From Paralvinella palmiformis (lineage: Eukaryota; Annelida; Polychaeta; Terebellida; Alvinellidae), in assembly GCA_025642065.1 (NCBI GenBank), contig JAODUP010001177.1, forward strand, positions 28,732 through 92,731: 64,000 nt of DNA. The letters run 5' to 3'. The first letter of the stretch is position 1. Every line of letters begins with the position of its first letter. The notes beneath the pieces were generated by a model, which ran no database searches, had not been told where the DNA came from, and worked only from the letters and a program-made list of their open reading frames with translations. Of the stretch, positions 12,106 through 23,165 are shown one piece after another. A program made the position numbers and the translations under genes.

Positions 12106-12242
12106 ATTGTTATTGGCGTTGTTTAGAGTACTTAATGAAATAATAACACCCGTTAATGAAGGCTACCGGTTAAAGGTTGGTTCAAGATCAAGTTTCTGCC
12201 AGAATACAAAAATAATATTTACGACATTCCCAAAGCCACCCG

Positions 12243-12415
12243 AATGGCCCGACTGGTAGAGCGGAGGGCCACCGACTTCTATTATTTGGGTTCAGAACCA
12301 GACATAGCTATGCCTGAAGGATGTTTCATCGTTGACTTCGTCTCATTACTACGGATGGTTCGACCCATGTGGCCTACCATAGGCATAAAATAGCCCAATA
12401 AGCAGCAACATTTAA
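12243..12415 (+). mobile_element. Decayed tRNA-derived SINE (family 1)
   Basis: An A-box-like TGGCCCGACTGG and a damaged B box (GGGTTCAGAACCA) precede the family phrase CTGAAGGATGTTTCATC and a diverged body. Confidence 0.6.
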
Positions 12416-12755
12416 TATCACCATCGACTACAGGTAACAATGGAACGCATCAGAAGAGATATGAATATGGCATTAACTCACTCACCTGTAAACCCTTAAC
12501 CAATTGACTCATTAACTTACCTGGAAAGGATCCTACGAACTGATTGACCTAGGATGACCGTAATCCCGTGTTTCCCTATGAACGTCTATTACTTTGCCGA
12601 ACAGAGTTTTATCCAATAACTTTCCAATAAAAACACAAACCCCTCTGTCTACCTTTAGTCAACTCAGAAATGACTCACTTTAATTAATTATTAATAGACT
12701 GGTTGCTATTCTTCTGCTGTGACATCTGTGTACATGACTCTTTGAATATCGTGGG
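12416..12755. other. Intergenic, nothing supported
   Basis: Unique-looking AT-rich sequence between the SINE and the GT-rich minisatellite. No exon signal was recognised. Confidence 0.4.
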
Positions 12756-12759
12756 TAAT

Positions 12760-13700
12760 GTGGGCTGTGGTGTGGGCTGTGGTGTGGTCTTTTGTGTTAA
12801 TCGTGATGTGGGCTGTAAGTGTGGGCTATTGTGTGGCACTATGGTGTGAGCACAGAATTGGTTATGATGTGCGCTGTGGTGTATGTGCTATAGCTTGGGC
12901 TCTGGTGTGGGTTATAACGTGGGCTGTTATGTGAACTGTGATGTGGTCTCTCACGTGGGCTATGGTGTAGACTATATTGTGATGTGTGCACCATGGTGTG
13001 AATTATGAACCATGGTGGAGATTCCGGTCTGATTTGTGGTATGACTGTAACATGGGATGCGATGTGGACTATGGTGTAAGTTATGTTGTGGGCTGGAGGG
13101 TGGGTAATGATATGGTATATGGTGTGGACTATGGGGTAAGCTATGGTGTGGGCTGTATGGTGGGTTATAATGTGGCTATGGTATGGAATTTGGTGTGTAC
13201 TATAGCGTGGGCTCTGGTGTTGGTTTTAATAAGAGCTATGGTAGAAGATGTGGTGCTTGAGGTGATGTGGGCTGTTATGTGGGCTGTGATATGGACTGTA
13301 CTCTAGGTATTAAAAGTGATTTGTAGGCTGCACTATAGTGTGAGATACGATGTGGGATCTAATGTGGGTTTCGTTGTTGGCTGTGGTCTAGGCTATGGTG
13401 TGAGCTGTAGTCTAGGCTATGGTGTGGGTCGTGGTCTAGGCTAACGTGTGCGTTGTAATTCGGACTGTATTCTAGGTATGAAAAGTGGTTTGTAGGCTGC
13501 ACTATAGTGTGAGATACGATGTGGATTCTACTGTGGGTTTTGCTTTGGGCTGTAGGCTAGGCTATGGTCTGAGCTGTGGTCTAGGCTATGGTGTAGGCCG
13601 TGGTCTATGCTATGATGTGGGCTATAATGTAGGCTATGATGTGGGCTGTGATGTAAGATGTGGTGTGAGCTATTATCTTGGAAATAATAAGGAATGTATA
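12760..13700. repeat. GT-rich degenerate minisatellite 1
   Basis: Variants of GGGCTATGGTGTG and GGCTGTGGTCTA recur throughout. A longer duplication is visible: a block containing GTAGGCTGCACTATAGTGTG near 13320 recurs about 169 bp later near 13490. Open frames of 73-106 codons are by-products. Confidence 0.85.
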
Positions 13701-13744
13701 TTTTGATAAGTGAGCCAATATATATTTGAATGTGGCTACATGAT

Positions 13745-15140
13745 TGAAAGTTGTGGTATGATAATACGGTTGAGGATTATGGGACATATGTGTGGATTGG
13801 GGATTATGGGACAGATGTGTGGATTGAGGAGTATGCGACAGATATGTGGATTGAGGAGAATGGCACAGATATGTGGATTGGGGAGTATGGGACAGATGTC
13901 TAGTTTGGGGGATTAAAGTTTAGATTTGTGGATTGAGGATTATGGGACAGATGTGTGCGTTGAGTATTACGGTACAGGTATGCGGATTGAGCATTGTGGT
14001 GTATTGGTTGGGGATTGTGGTAAAAATGTATTTGGGATGGGGAGCACGGTAAAGATATGTATGTTTATGATTGTGGCAGCGATGTATGTGTTGGGGAGTA
14101 TGTTACAGATGTACATATTGAGGATTGTGGTATCAATTTGTGCTTGGGGATGTATGGTACATATGTGTATGTTAAGGATGGTTGTGTCAATATGTGGATG
14201 GGGAGTATGGTACAGATGTGTATGTTGATGATGTGTAGGTTTTGCATTGTAGCTAGCTTAGATCTGTGTATTGATGATCATGGCACAGATGTGTCGGTTG
14301 GCGATTGTGGTATAGATGTGTGGATGGAAGATGATGGTATAGCCGTGTGTTTGGAGATTGTTTTAAAGAAGTGTGGAATGCAGATTGTGGTACTAGTGTC
14401 TGGGTTTGGGGCTGTGGTACAGATGCGTGGAGGGTGGATTTTTTATGTTTATATATGACTTCAGATTCCAGGGTTTGAAGAATAGATGTTTGCTGTAGAT
14501 TATGATACAAATGTATCAGCTCAAGAATGTGGTGTTGATGTGTTGCTTGAAGATTGTAGCATAAATATGTGGATTGGATATTTTGATACAGATGTGTTTG
14601 GTTTATCGGGGGGAGGGGGGGGGGGAGAGTTTATGATGATGTTAATATCTAGGTGAACATTCTGGAATAGATGTGTTGGTTGGTGAGTGTAGTATATACA
14701 ACAGAGTTGGCCATTAAAGTACTGATCTGTAACTTGAGATTTGTGATACATATGTGTTAATTGGGGATTGTAATCCAGATGTCGATTTGGCGTTTAGGGT
14801 AGAATATGTGAGTTGGAATTGTGGTACAGATGTGTGATTTGGGGTTTATGATACAGATGTGTGAGTTGGGATTTGTGATACAGATATGTGGGTTGGTACT
14901 TATGTCTGGATTGGTTACATGTGTGAGTATGGATTTGTGATACAGATGTGTGAGGTCGGTTATGAATTATAGAAATTCGGGTTGGAGATTGTGGTAGTGT
15001 TGTGTGAGTTGAAGATTGCGGTATAGATGTGGAGGTTGTGGATCTTAGTGTAGATAGGTAGATTTCAGAATGTGATGTTTAATGTAGTTATGTGGATTGT
15101 GATATAGATTTATGCATTGGGAATTGTGGATTAATGTGGG
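13745..15140. repeat. GT-rich degenerate minisatellite 2
   Basis: Variants of ATGTGTGGATTGGGGATTAT and TGGTACAGATGTGT recur for about 1.4 kb at a period of roughly 25-33 bp. Divergence is high, so the array is old. A G-run occurs near 14610-14627. Confidence 0.85.
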
Positions 15141-15204
15141 AATTATAAGTTGTGGTAGTTGAATTGATTTGGCAGATACGAGGTGAGTATTGGAAGAAAA
15201 AAAT

Positions 15205-15205
<1 letters not shown>

Positions 15206-15287
<82 letters not shown>

Positions 15288-15300
15288 GCTTGTGTGTGTT
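15206..15300. repeat. (GT)n microsatellite
   Basis: A long GT tract, nearly pure over about 80 bp. Confidence 0.98.
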
Positions 15301-15439
15301 CATTTCAGAGACTTCTTTGTAAATTCATCAAGAAGTATAAAAGTCAGTTTTCTATAATTGACTGTAATCTATGAAAGTCTTAGGATGGTCCTTAACAGAC
15401 AGTCTTCACAGAAAACAGAACTAAACAGTATTAAAAGAA

Positions 15440-15685
15440 CACTGGAACAGCCACCAACAACTACAAAATGCTACCAACAACCTCCACCTACAGCCACCAT
15501 TATTTAGCAACAACTGCTAACAGCTACGAACAACCACCAACGGCTACCAAGAGTCACCAACAACCACCAACAGCCACCAGTAGCCCAAAACAGACCCAAA
15601 AACTATAAAAAGCCACGAACAACCACTAATGGCCACTGTCAACTACTAACAGTTGCTAACAGCTACCAACAGCTGCCAACATTCA
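15440..15685. repeat. A/C-rich minisatellite (CAACAGCCACCAA type)
   Basis: Phrases CCAACAACCACCAACAG and GCTACCAACA recur. The plus strand is almost free of G and T here. Confidence 0.85.
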
Positions 15686-15689
15686 CCAA

Positions 15690-15757
15690 AGCAGCGGCGA
15701 AGAGCAAATGAAGGTTTCCCGGCTCTCAGAAGGTTTATACGACAGCTTGACGTGTAT

Positions 15758-15793
<36 letters not shown>

Positions 15794-17260
15794 AAGAGTG
15801 GAGAGTCAGATTGTCTCCACGCTGACCAGTCTGTCCTGCCGAGGCGAGAATTCATCTTGGTCAATGAGTCAATTAGGAGCAATGGTCCGAGCATTTAGCG
15901 GCGAATCGGCAGACCGTCGGGCCGCCGGCGGCGAAATCCAATTCGGCGAAGCCCGAAAGAAACCCGTCGACCATCTCATCTGCCGAGGGAGGGCCGCATT
16001 AGGCTGGTCTAAATGGGCTCGGCACTGTATGGCTAAGGCTGGGCTATTGTATGGCCAGCGATGGTTTATTGTATGGCCGAGCTGGGCCTATTGTATGCTC
16101 GGTGATGGCGTTCTGTATGGAGTGCCACCGCTCGGCCAGTATGGGTTCTCGCCATCCGAGACAACCTCCTCCCCCAGCGGTCAGCATTTTTGGCACGCTG
16201 CCAGAAAGAAGCGATGTCTCCCGGGGAATTCGTCGGATCTTCGTAGGCGAGAGGTCGGGCGTCGACGTGAGGCCGCGGGGAGCGATGTGATTTGCCTACT
16301 GCCATTCCTACGCCGCAACACCCCCCCCCTCCACCACATCACTGTCTCTGACTTACCACACGAAGGATGGTATATTATAAGTGACCTCTTGGAGAGACCA
16401 AAAGACATCCGACCCAATAATGTCCCCAAATCTCGAGCAGTCTGTCGAGAGTTAGACCAAGACGCGAGTACCATCGGTCAAATAGCCATAAAGGGCTCGG
16501 ATAATTTGACCTTGTCCAAGGACGTTGACCATCGGTTGGCCGATCTATTTACCTTTTGTTCTTAATGGAATGGGGATGAACCGGAACCAACTAGCGCGCG
16601 CTAATTGTCTACGGTCAAGGCCGTATTATTGGGGTCTGGAGCGAATGTTTGGGCGTCCAGCTCAGAAATGTCGAATATCATCCGTTTGTGTTCGACCTAC
16701 GAGCTGAGGAAAGCTGCGCGACTATTCCTCCCTTAACTCGATCTGATTGGTCGCTAAAGATCCCGCCGATTGGACGGTCTGAAAATAGGTCGGTACACGA
16801 CCTCGGCGATGTCCTCTGGCCAATCGGAGCCCGTTATTTCGCCACTTGTTCAGTGACGTTGGCTGTCATCGAGACATGTTCGGTGGCGAGAGATGACTTC
16901 TAAAATTGGCCACCATAGTCTCTCTCGGAGGACTTTGGTTTAGCGGCGAACGAGCGAGCGAATCAGTGAGCAGACGATCGTTTGAAGGAATAGAGTGACG
17001 TCAGTAGTGTGAGGAACGTTCTGTCAGTATCAGGAGGAGAGATATGTGACAGGTAGATAGATATCTGTCAGTGTCTGATATCGTGGCCTCAGCTCGTCAT
17101 CTGGTCAGATAGAGACTGGCTGATGTCGACAGAAAACAGGAAATAGAACGAGAAGTAGGCGTCTGAAGACGTGAGCCGGCCAACAGACGACAACAGCGCC
17201 CTCTCACGGCGACGATAATGGTTCATCTTGGCGGGGGGGGATCTTGTTATCGTGGATCGT
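15690..17260. promoter_or_regulatory. CpG-rich island, promoter-like
   Basis: GC and CpG content rise sharply compared with the flanks. The 16.7-17.0 kb part holds CCAAT-type boxes (GATTGG near 16744 and 16770, CCAATCGG near 16820) and a perfect CRE, TGACGTCA, at 16996-17003. A (GA)n tract lies at about 15763-15792. Near 16.02-16.12 kb a block of about 22 bp (TATTGTATGGCC core) is repeated about four times. This resembles a CpG-rich promoter, but direction and target gene are unknown. Confidence 0.4.
15798..16565 (+). CDS. Hypothetical 255-codon open frame, doubtful
   Basis: The longest non-microsatellite frame outside the GOLD gene begins at an ATG just after the (GA)n tract and ends at TAA near 16565. 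No domain is recognised. Part of it (residues about 75-110, with repeated YG/WP-containing phrases) is the translation of a decayed 22-bp tandem repeat. High GC makes long chance frames more likely. I consider it more likely non-coding, perhaps part of a 5' untranslated region or promoter. Confidence 0.15.
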   Translation: MESQIVSTLTSLSCRGENSSWSMSQLGAMVRAFSGESADRRAAGGEIQFGEARKKPVDHLICRGRAALGWSKWARHCMAKAGLLYGQRWFIVWPSWAYCMLGDGVLYGVPPLGQYGFSPSETTSSPSGQHFWHAARKKRCLPGNSSDLRRREVGRRREAAGSDVICLLPFLRRNTPPLHHITVSDLPHEGWYIISDLLERPKDIRPNNVPKSRAVCRELDQDASTIGQIAIKGSDNLTLSKDVDHRLADLFTFCS

Positions 17261-17504
17261 CTGGGTATGCGGAGGCATACAAACATTCACACACGCACAC
17301 ATTCACACACGTACACACATGAACTCATGCATTCACGCTTCACTGAATTCAGTTATCTGATGAACTGACCAGAAAGATATAAATGTGATTTATGAAATAA
17401 AGCAAGATCTAGATATTAAACATAAACAAGGAGTTTATTTAGATATTTAGAGATTAAACCAAATTTACATATGCCTGTTCATCTATACCAATGTACGAGT
17501 GCGT

Positions 17505-17543
17505 GTACGTGTGTGTGTGCATGTGCGTACGTACGTACGTACG

Positions 17544-17582
<39 letters not shown>

Positions 17583-17585
17583 TTG
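17505..17585. repeat. (GTAC)(TA)(TG) microsatellite
   Basis: A CGTA tetranucleotide run passes into TA and TG tracts. Confidence 0.95.
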
Positions 17586-17706
17586 TGTGTTATCCTGGCT
17601 CTATTTGTCCAGGACAAGTTGTTTTGGCAAAAGACGAGTAAATTCGTCCCGGATCTTCCCATGTCAGCTGATAATCGTGACGAAGTGACAGTTCGTTTAT
17701 CAGTTG

Positions 17707-17716
17707 AACACACACT

Positions 17717-17786
<70 letters not shown>
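17707..17786. repeat. (CA)n microsatellite
   Basis: Long, nearly pure CA tract. Confidence 0.98.
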
Positions 17787-17789
<3 letters not shown>

Positions 17790-17892
17790 CCTATAGAGCT
17801 TCCTTGTATTAACCCCACTAGTCTCTTGTCAGTACACATATACTTTCAACACAAAGTAGTCAGTTACTTAGTCAGATCTGACAGCTAGCTAC

Positions 17893-17954
17893 TGACCTTA
17901 GAATATTGACCTTATAGTACTGACCTCAGTGTATTGACCTTAGGTTATTGACCT
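17893..17954. repeat. 14-bp array carrying five TGACCT half-sites
   Basis: TGACCT starts at 17893, 17907, 17921, 17935 and 17949, exactly 14 bp apart, with TATTGACCTTAG-like flanks. TGACCT is the complement of the AGGTCA nuclear-receptor half-site. Whether the array has a function is unknown. Confidence 0.8.
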
Positions 17955-18050
17955 CTAGCTATCGTCATCACAGGGGTCAAACTGTTAGATTGCATGAGTA
18001 TGTATAAAGGACAATGATGATATTTTTGGGGTTTTATTATTTCATATTAT

Positions 18051-18500
18051 CTGACATTATTCTATATTAAGTTATAATAGTTTGTGTTTATTATACATTA
18101 TCATATATTATTCTAAACTGTTCTATATTACTCTGGATTATTCTACATTATTCTATATCACTGTACATTATTCTATATTATTCTGTGCTATTCTATATTA
18201 TTCAATAATGTTCTATAATATTCAATATTATTCTATGGTATTTTATATTATTCAACAGTATTCTAAGTTATAGTATATTATTCTATAATATTCTATGTTA
18301 TTCTATGTTATTCTATATTATTCGCAATTACCCTGTAATATTCTATGATATTCTATGACATTCCATAATATTCAAATTTATTTAAATACAATTTAATGTC
18401 ATTTAAAAGTATTTTATAATACTGTTTATTATTATGCACTGTTTTATATTAGTCTATGTTCTACTATTTTTATTATATTGCAGTATTCTATATTATTTTC
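18051..18500. repeat. 10-bp phased AT repeat (TTCTATATTA)
   Basis: Decamers of the TTCTATATTA type stay in perfect 10-bp register for more than 300 bp (to about 18390), then decay. The period is close to one helical turn. Confidence 0.9.
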
Positions 18501-18509
18501 GATTACTAT

Positions 18510-19350
18510 TATTTAAAGAGGATGTCACTACTAAACAATTTACCTTCTGACATTCGTTGTCTTGTTGTTTTGTTGTTGTTTTGTTGTTTGTTGCTGTTTT
18601 GCATTACACGGTCTTAACATTTATATTTGCTACATAATAAATCCGAATAAGAGAATTTCAATTTCAGTTCGTTCAAGGTTATTAATAATCAATATTAATA
18701 GAATTAAATTAATAGATCAGATGTGATGAAAGTTTGCTACAATTAATTAACAAAACCAGAACAAAGCTTTCTTATTTCAGTAACAAAGTAATATGGCCAA
18801 GCAAAATCAAAATACGAATCACCTACAGCCGTGGAGTTTGGATGTAAAACACCAAGTCAGATAACGGCAGTAGTGAGAATGTTTAGCTTAATTATCTAAG
18901 CAGCCCTATTTATAGCAATTTTTCAATTGCTGTATCTTTCTTCAAAGCAATACTATATAAACTATATAACCCAATTGTTACCGTCTTCAAAGATCAGTTT
19001 TTACAACGGGCAGGCGTCACGAAGCGACTACTATTAAAACTTTTATCTTAATTGCTATTAAAAGACTGACATCTGCGCTGAAGCAGACCGTAATAGCGCG
19101 TCATAGCTTCGATACTGTTTGAACTATGTTATCATTTTCAAACCTGACCTAATTTATGCTATTCTAACTATTGTAGTTCTTAAATGTTATTTATGACAAG
19201 CAGATTAGAGCTAATCTTGAATGTCATAGTACAAACTGGACATAACTGGACCTAGGAAAGATAATTCTATTCCCACATACAACCAAGGTGAATTATATAT
19301 ACAAGTAAACTTGTTATATAAAACACACCAACCGCGCGAACTGTGTCCAT
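18510..19350. other. Intergenic, nothing supported
   Basis: AT-rich unique-looking DNA with a short TTG-rich stretch near 18560. No exon or element was recognised. Confidence 0.4.
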
Positions 19351-19354
19351 AGTG

Positions 19355-19720
19355 AGCTCCGGTGGCCTAGTGGTTAAGCACCCGGCACTTGGTGCCAATG
19401 GTCGCAGGTTCGAACCCCGCAAGAGGTCGAAACTTTTCCAGGGATTAATTTCTCGGCTCACTACATCGTGGGTGGCTGACCACGTTAAATGGCGCTGCCG
19501 TCTCCACTGAATTATTTAAAATAAAGGGGGACGTTAAAAAACCCTGAGGACGTAAAACACTCTGGCAGTGACCACCCTCAGGGTATTTCGGCTCCATCTT
19601 TCCGTACTGCTCCCCTGTGAGTGGTGGGGGAGGAAGTTTCTCAACCACTCCAACATAGAGGCTGTGCTGATTAAGCGACAGCCTGGGGATTCTCCCCGAA
19701 CAACAAAACCAAACCAACTG
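19355..19720 (+). mobile_element. tRNA-derived SINE (family 2)
   Basis: The head has a perfect A box TGGCCTAGTGG at 19363-19373 and a perfect B box GGTTCGAACCC at 19407-19417. A body of about 300 bp, unrelated to family 1, ends near an AACAAAACCAAACC stretch. The size and tRNA-like promoter support a SINE. Confidence 0.75.
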
Positions 19721-19817
19721 TGTCCAATGCCACCGCTCGAGATGCGATGCAGTGTTTCTATTCCTGAGTCAGGAGTACATGCTTTAAGAGCGTACTGTGT
19801 CTGCTACAGTCATTTAA

Positions 19818-20015
19818 ATGCTGGATAACCAGGCCAAAGACTTAAACGGCGTGCCTCCAAAGACGCAAATAGTGCACGAATATACAGCTCTAGATCAACT
19901 TTTCTTAGAACGCATGGACCTGGAAACATACAGTCTCCACGCGCAGAAAAAGGAACATCTCAACCGCAGCATAATATGCCTTGTGATATTTGCTGGAGGT
20001 TCAAATACCTCATAA
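19818..20015 (+). CDS. Short hypothetical open frame, doubtful
   Basis: This 65-codon frame is not repetitive and contains KTQIVHEYTALDQLF, a protein-like composition. No domain, splice signal or neighbour supports it. It may be part of an unrecognised mobile element next to the SINE. Confidence 0.15.
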   Translation: MLDNQAKDLNGVPPKTQIVHEYTALDQLFLERMDLETYSLHAQKKEHLNRSIICLVIFAGGSNTS

Positions 20016-20131
20016 GCATACAAATCCAATAAATTCTATGACCTACTCGTCACTAACCCTTTATATCAAATAAAACAAAATTGGTAAAAAGAAAACACGA
20101 ACCTCAATCTCTGGCACGGGCAATGTGTGTT

Positions 20132-20221
20132 TTAGCTGTGTATTATAAGGCACAGGCACAGATAATCTCGAACCGTGGCGACTTTTCTTGCTGAGACATC
20201 TGTAATGTCTCACCAGTCCCT
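20132..20221 (+). mobile_element. Hairpin repeat, copy 1 (internally deleted)
   Basis: It shares the TTAGCTGTGTATTATAAGG start and the end GCGACTTTTCTTGCTGAGAC...CACCAGTCC with the copies at 21601 and 40697, but lacks the middle hairpin. The terminal hairpin TGAGACAT/ATGTCTCA is intact with a 5-nt loop. A TGTGTGT stretch precedes it. Confidence 0.75.
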
Positions 20222-20224
20222 AAG

Positions 20225-20267
20225 CAAGAAAAACTAAATGTGTCTGTCTCTGTGTGTGTATGTGTGT

Positions 20268-20334
<67 letters not shown>

Positions 20335-20355
20335 GTGTGTATGTGTGTGTGTGTA
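20225..20355. repeat. (TG)(TC)(TG) microsatellite
   Basis: A TC tract flanked by TG tracts. Confidence 0.95.
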
Positions 20356-20664
20356 AGTCCATGTATTACAGATGGGACACATCCCTCGATCTAGTCTGTT
20401 CATAATTCATCATATTTACATTAAGTTCGATGGTAAACAAACATTGTCTGTCCGTGTTAATGTATCTCTATCCTAGATGAATGATAACTTCATCAGCATT
20501 CGATACGCCTCTGGCATCTGTAATACGAAACTCGTTGTCCTATATTGAAGGGGGAAACCTTCTCCAGCTACCACCTGGGCTAGACGACTCATTATTTTAC
20601 CGAACCGTGAAATGTTGTTATGTGTTTGGCATAAAAAACTAGTTTCACACAGAGTGATGAACAC

Positions 20665-20740
20665 TGACACATACGCGCGCGCACACACAGAAACACACAC
20701 GTGCGCGCGCACACACACGCGCACACTGATTCACACAGGT

Positions 20741-20802
<62 letters not shown>

Positions 20803-20820
20803 GTGTGCATGTGTGTGTAT
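20665..20820. repeat. (CA)(GC)(TA)(TG) microsatellite
   Basis: CA/CGCG tracts pass into a long TA tract and TG. Confidence 0.95.
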
Positions 20821-21018
20821 GTCATTCCGTTACATGACATCATGTATAGGTATACGCACACATCTATCAATATGTGGAGGTATGGAACATTTTATTTTTA
20901 GATTAATGTATGTATAGTTGTATTTGTATTTAGATTTATGGAGGTAGGTCTCGAAGGATGTTTAGATATGTTGATGCTCTGTGCCTGTTGCCTCTTTATA
21001 TGTACCCTAAACACACGA

Positions 21019-21023
<5 letters not shown>

Positions 21024-21092
<69 letters not shown>
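21024..21092. repeat. (TA)n microsatellite
   Basis: Pure TA tract of roughly 65-70 bp. Confidence 0.98.
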
Positions 21093-21094
<2 letters not shown>

Positions 21095-21172
21095 CATGTG
21101 TGTATTTCCGACATGACATTTATATAACAGAACTAATGAGATTTTGTTATGACTTAACATGAAAAGTCATTT

Positions 21173-21260
21173 CCTATATTCAGGACCCTGATGAACCGTC
21201 TGGAGTATTAATACATGATTCAAACGCCTCTGTGCTAGTGCCTTATATAACACTGCTAAA
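21173..21260 (-). mobile_element. Hairpin repeat, inverted partial copy
   Basis: Its reverse complement aligns with the copy at 21601: TTAGCAGTGTTATATAAGGC matches the start, and the phrase around CCTGATGAACCGTCTGGAG matches the central hairpin region. A CA-rich tract abuts it where the other copies have TG, as expected for opposite orientation. Confidence 0.7.
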
Positions 21261-21261
21261 G

Positions 21262-21335
21262 TGCACATACACATATACATACATACACATACACAAGCGT
21301 GCACACACACATATGCACGTACACACGGCGCATAC
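21262..21335. repeat. (CA)-rich microsatellite
   Basis: CATA and CA units next to the inverted hairpin repeat. Confidence 0.9.
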
Positions 21336-21439
21336 ACATATTATTTGCTGTATCATTCCGTATCTTCCCTTTATTAATGAACTAAACATATACGTGTGTG
21401 TTTTTATTATTAAATATACGTGTGTGTTTATTATTAAAT

Positions 21440-21570
21440 ATGTGTGTGGTCGAGTGTTTACATATATGTGTGTGTGTTTGTGTGTGCATGTCTGTGTATG
21501 TGTGTGTTTGTTTGTGTGTATGTGTGTATGTGTATGCATATGTATGTGTATGTATGTGTGTGCGTGTGTG

Positions 21571-21600
<30 letters not shown>
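21440..21600. repeat. (TG)-rich microsatellite
   Basis: TG, TATG and TTTG units lead directly into the hairpin repeat at 21601. Confidence 0.95.
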
Positions 21601-21601
<1 letters not shown>

Positions 21602-21734
21602 TAGCTGTGTATAATAAGGCACAGGCACAGAGAATCTCGAACAGTGAATTCAAACTCTGGACGTTTCTTCAGGGGACTGAATCCAGAGTGGCGACTTTTC
21701 TTGCTGAGACATGTGTAATGTCTCACCAGTCCCT
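21601..21734 (+). mobile_element. Hairpin repeat, copy 2 (fullest)
   Basis: It contains two inverted repeats: ACTCTGGA (21654-21661) with TCCAGAGT (21682-21689), and TGAGACAT (21705-21712) with ATGTCTCA (21718-21725). An inner TTCAG/CTGAA stem sits inside the first. It starts exactly where a (TG)n tract ends. No coding capacity and no A/B boxes were found, so the class is unknown. Confidence 0.8.
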
Positions 21735-21744
21735 ATAATAGCAC

Positions 21745-22195
21745 AGACAACAACAACAACGAACAACAGAGCGAATAAAAACAGTTAAAACTTAAACAGC
21801 TAAAACAGCAAACAGCACAAACATCAGGCAACAACCACGAAACATCTACAAGGAAAAACAGAAAGGCTGAAAACAGCAAATAGAATCAACAAATAGTAAA
21901 TGGAACAAACAATACAAACATCGAACATTTCCAATAACAAACAACACAACAACAAAATTTATCGTAAAAACAAATATTAAATCACAAATAATACAAGAAA
22001 TGAACTAAGACAAACGAACATCACCAAGAACAAAATGTTAGTTTAAAACCAACAAAATAACAAATAAATACCAATCAACATGGAAAACAGACAAAGACGA
22101 CACAATAGACAAAAAGGAGAAAATAAACAAAACGAACAAACGAACAATTATAAATGATTTGTCTAACAACGGCACCAACCGGAAATGGTACAGAA
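21745..22195. repeat. A/C-rich low-complexity tract
   Basis: AACAAC, CAAACA and AAACAG phrases dominate. The plus strand is strongly depleted of G and T. Confidence 0.8.
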
Positions 22196-22220
22196 CAGAA
22201 ATATAAAAGTAAACCAAATA

Positions 22221-22223
<3 letters not shown>

Positions 22224-22315
<92 letters not shown>

Positions 22316-22316
22316 T
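22224..22316. repeat. (AAT)n microsatellite, about 30 copies
   Basis: Nearly pure AAT triplets. Confidence 0.98.
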
Positions 22317-22554
22317 AATGTAGTAAGGAGACCTTAAGAGCTGGACCTACTACTATTATTTATAAACCTTCTAGATACATATTTCCTGATTATAATAATA
22401 ATATTTGCATTAAGTCCTATTAATGCTGGTTTACATGAAGACTAATTAAGGTTCTATTGTTTTATTTAATTAAGTAAAAAAATGATAAAACAATAAAAGA
22501 CACACACATAACAATAGCCCATAGGAAAGGGGAGTATACTACAAACAGACAACA

Positions 22555-23165
22555 ACATAAACAAACAAACAAACAAACATACAATACAAATAACAGTCAA
22601 TTCCAGAGGCAAGATGGAATACTACAAACAAACAAACAAACAAACAAACAAACAAACAAACAAACAAACAAGACAAACAACAAACAATATAAATAACAAA
22701 TAATACAAACTGTAAACAATGCAAATAACAAACAACAATACAACAATACAATCATTGCAAATATTAAACAACAACAACAACAATAATAATTTAAAAAAAA
22801 CAGCCAATCAAAAACAATACAAGAAACAAACGGCAGATTTAAAAAACAAACAAAAAATCAAAGAACAAACAATACAAGCAACAATTAATACAAACAACAA
22901 TCAATGCAACCAGCACAAACGACAAATAATACAGATAGTAAAAGTAATAACAAAAAGAAATAACAGGATGTTTTAAACAATTCAATGTCAACATGATAAT
23001 TAGACTAGACAAACGAAGTTATACACAATACAAATAAACAACGCAAACGAGCAATAATTCGCGTGTTAAGAACAAACAACAAACAGAAAAACAACAAATA
23101 ACACAGGCCATGAACAATATAAACGACAAACAGTACACAACGAACGGCACGAACAACAACCAATG
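22555..23165. repeat. (AAAC)n and A/C-rich tract
   Basis: An AAAC tetranucleotide run at about 22625-22670 lies within a longer AACAAAT-type tract that continues to about 23165. Confidence 0.85.

Noticed and set aside
16066..16474. Minus-strand frames in the CpG-rich island
   Set aside because: GC-rich chance frames overlapping each other in different phases, with no conserved motif.
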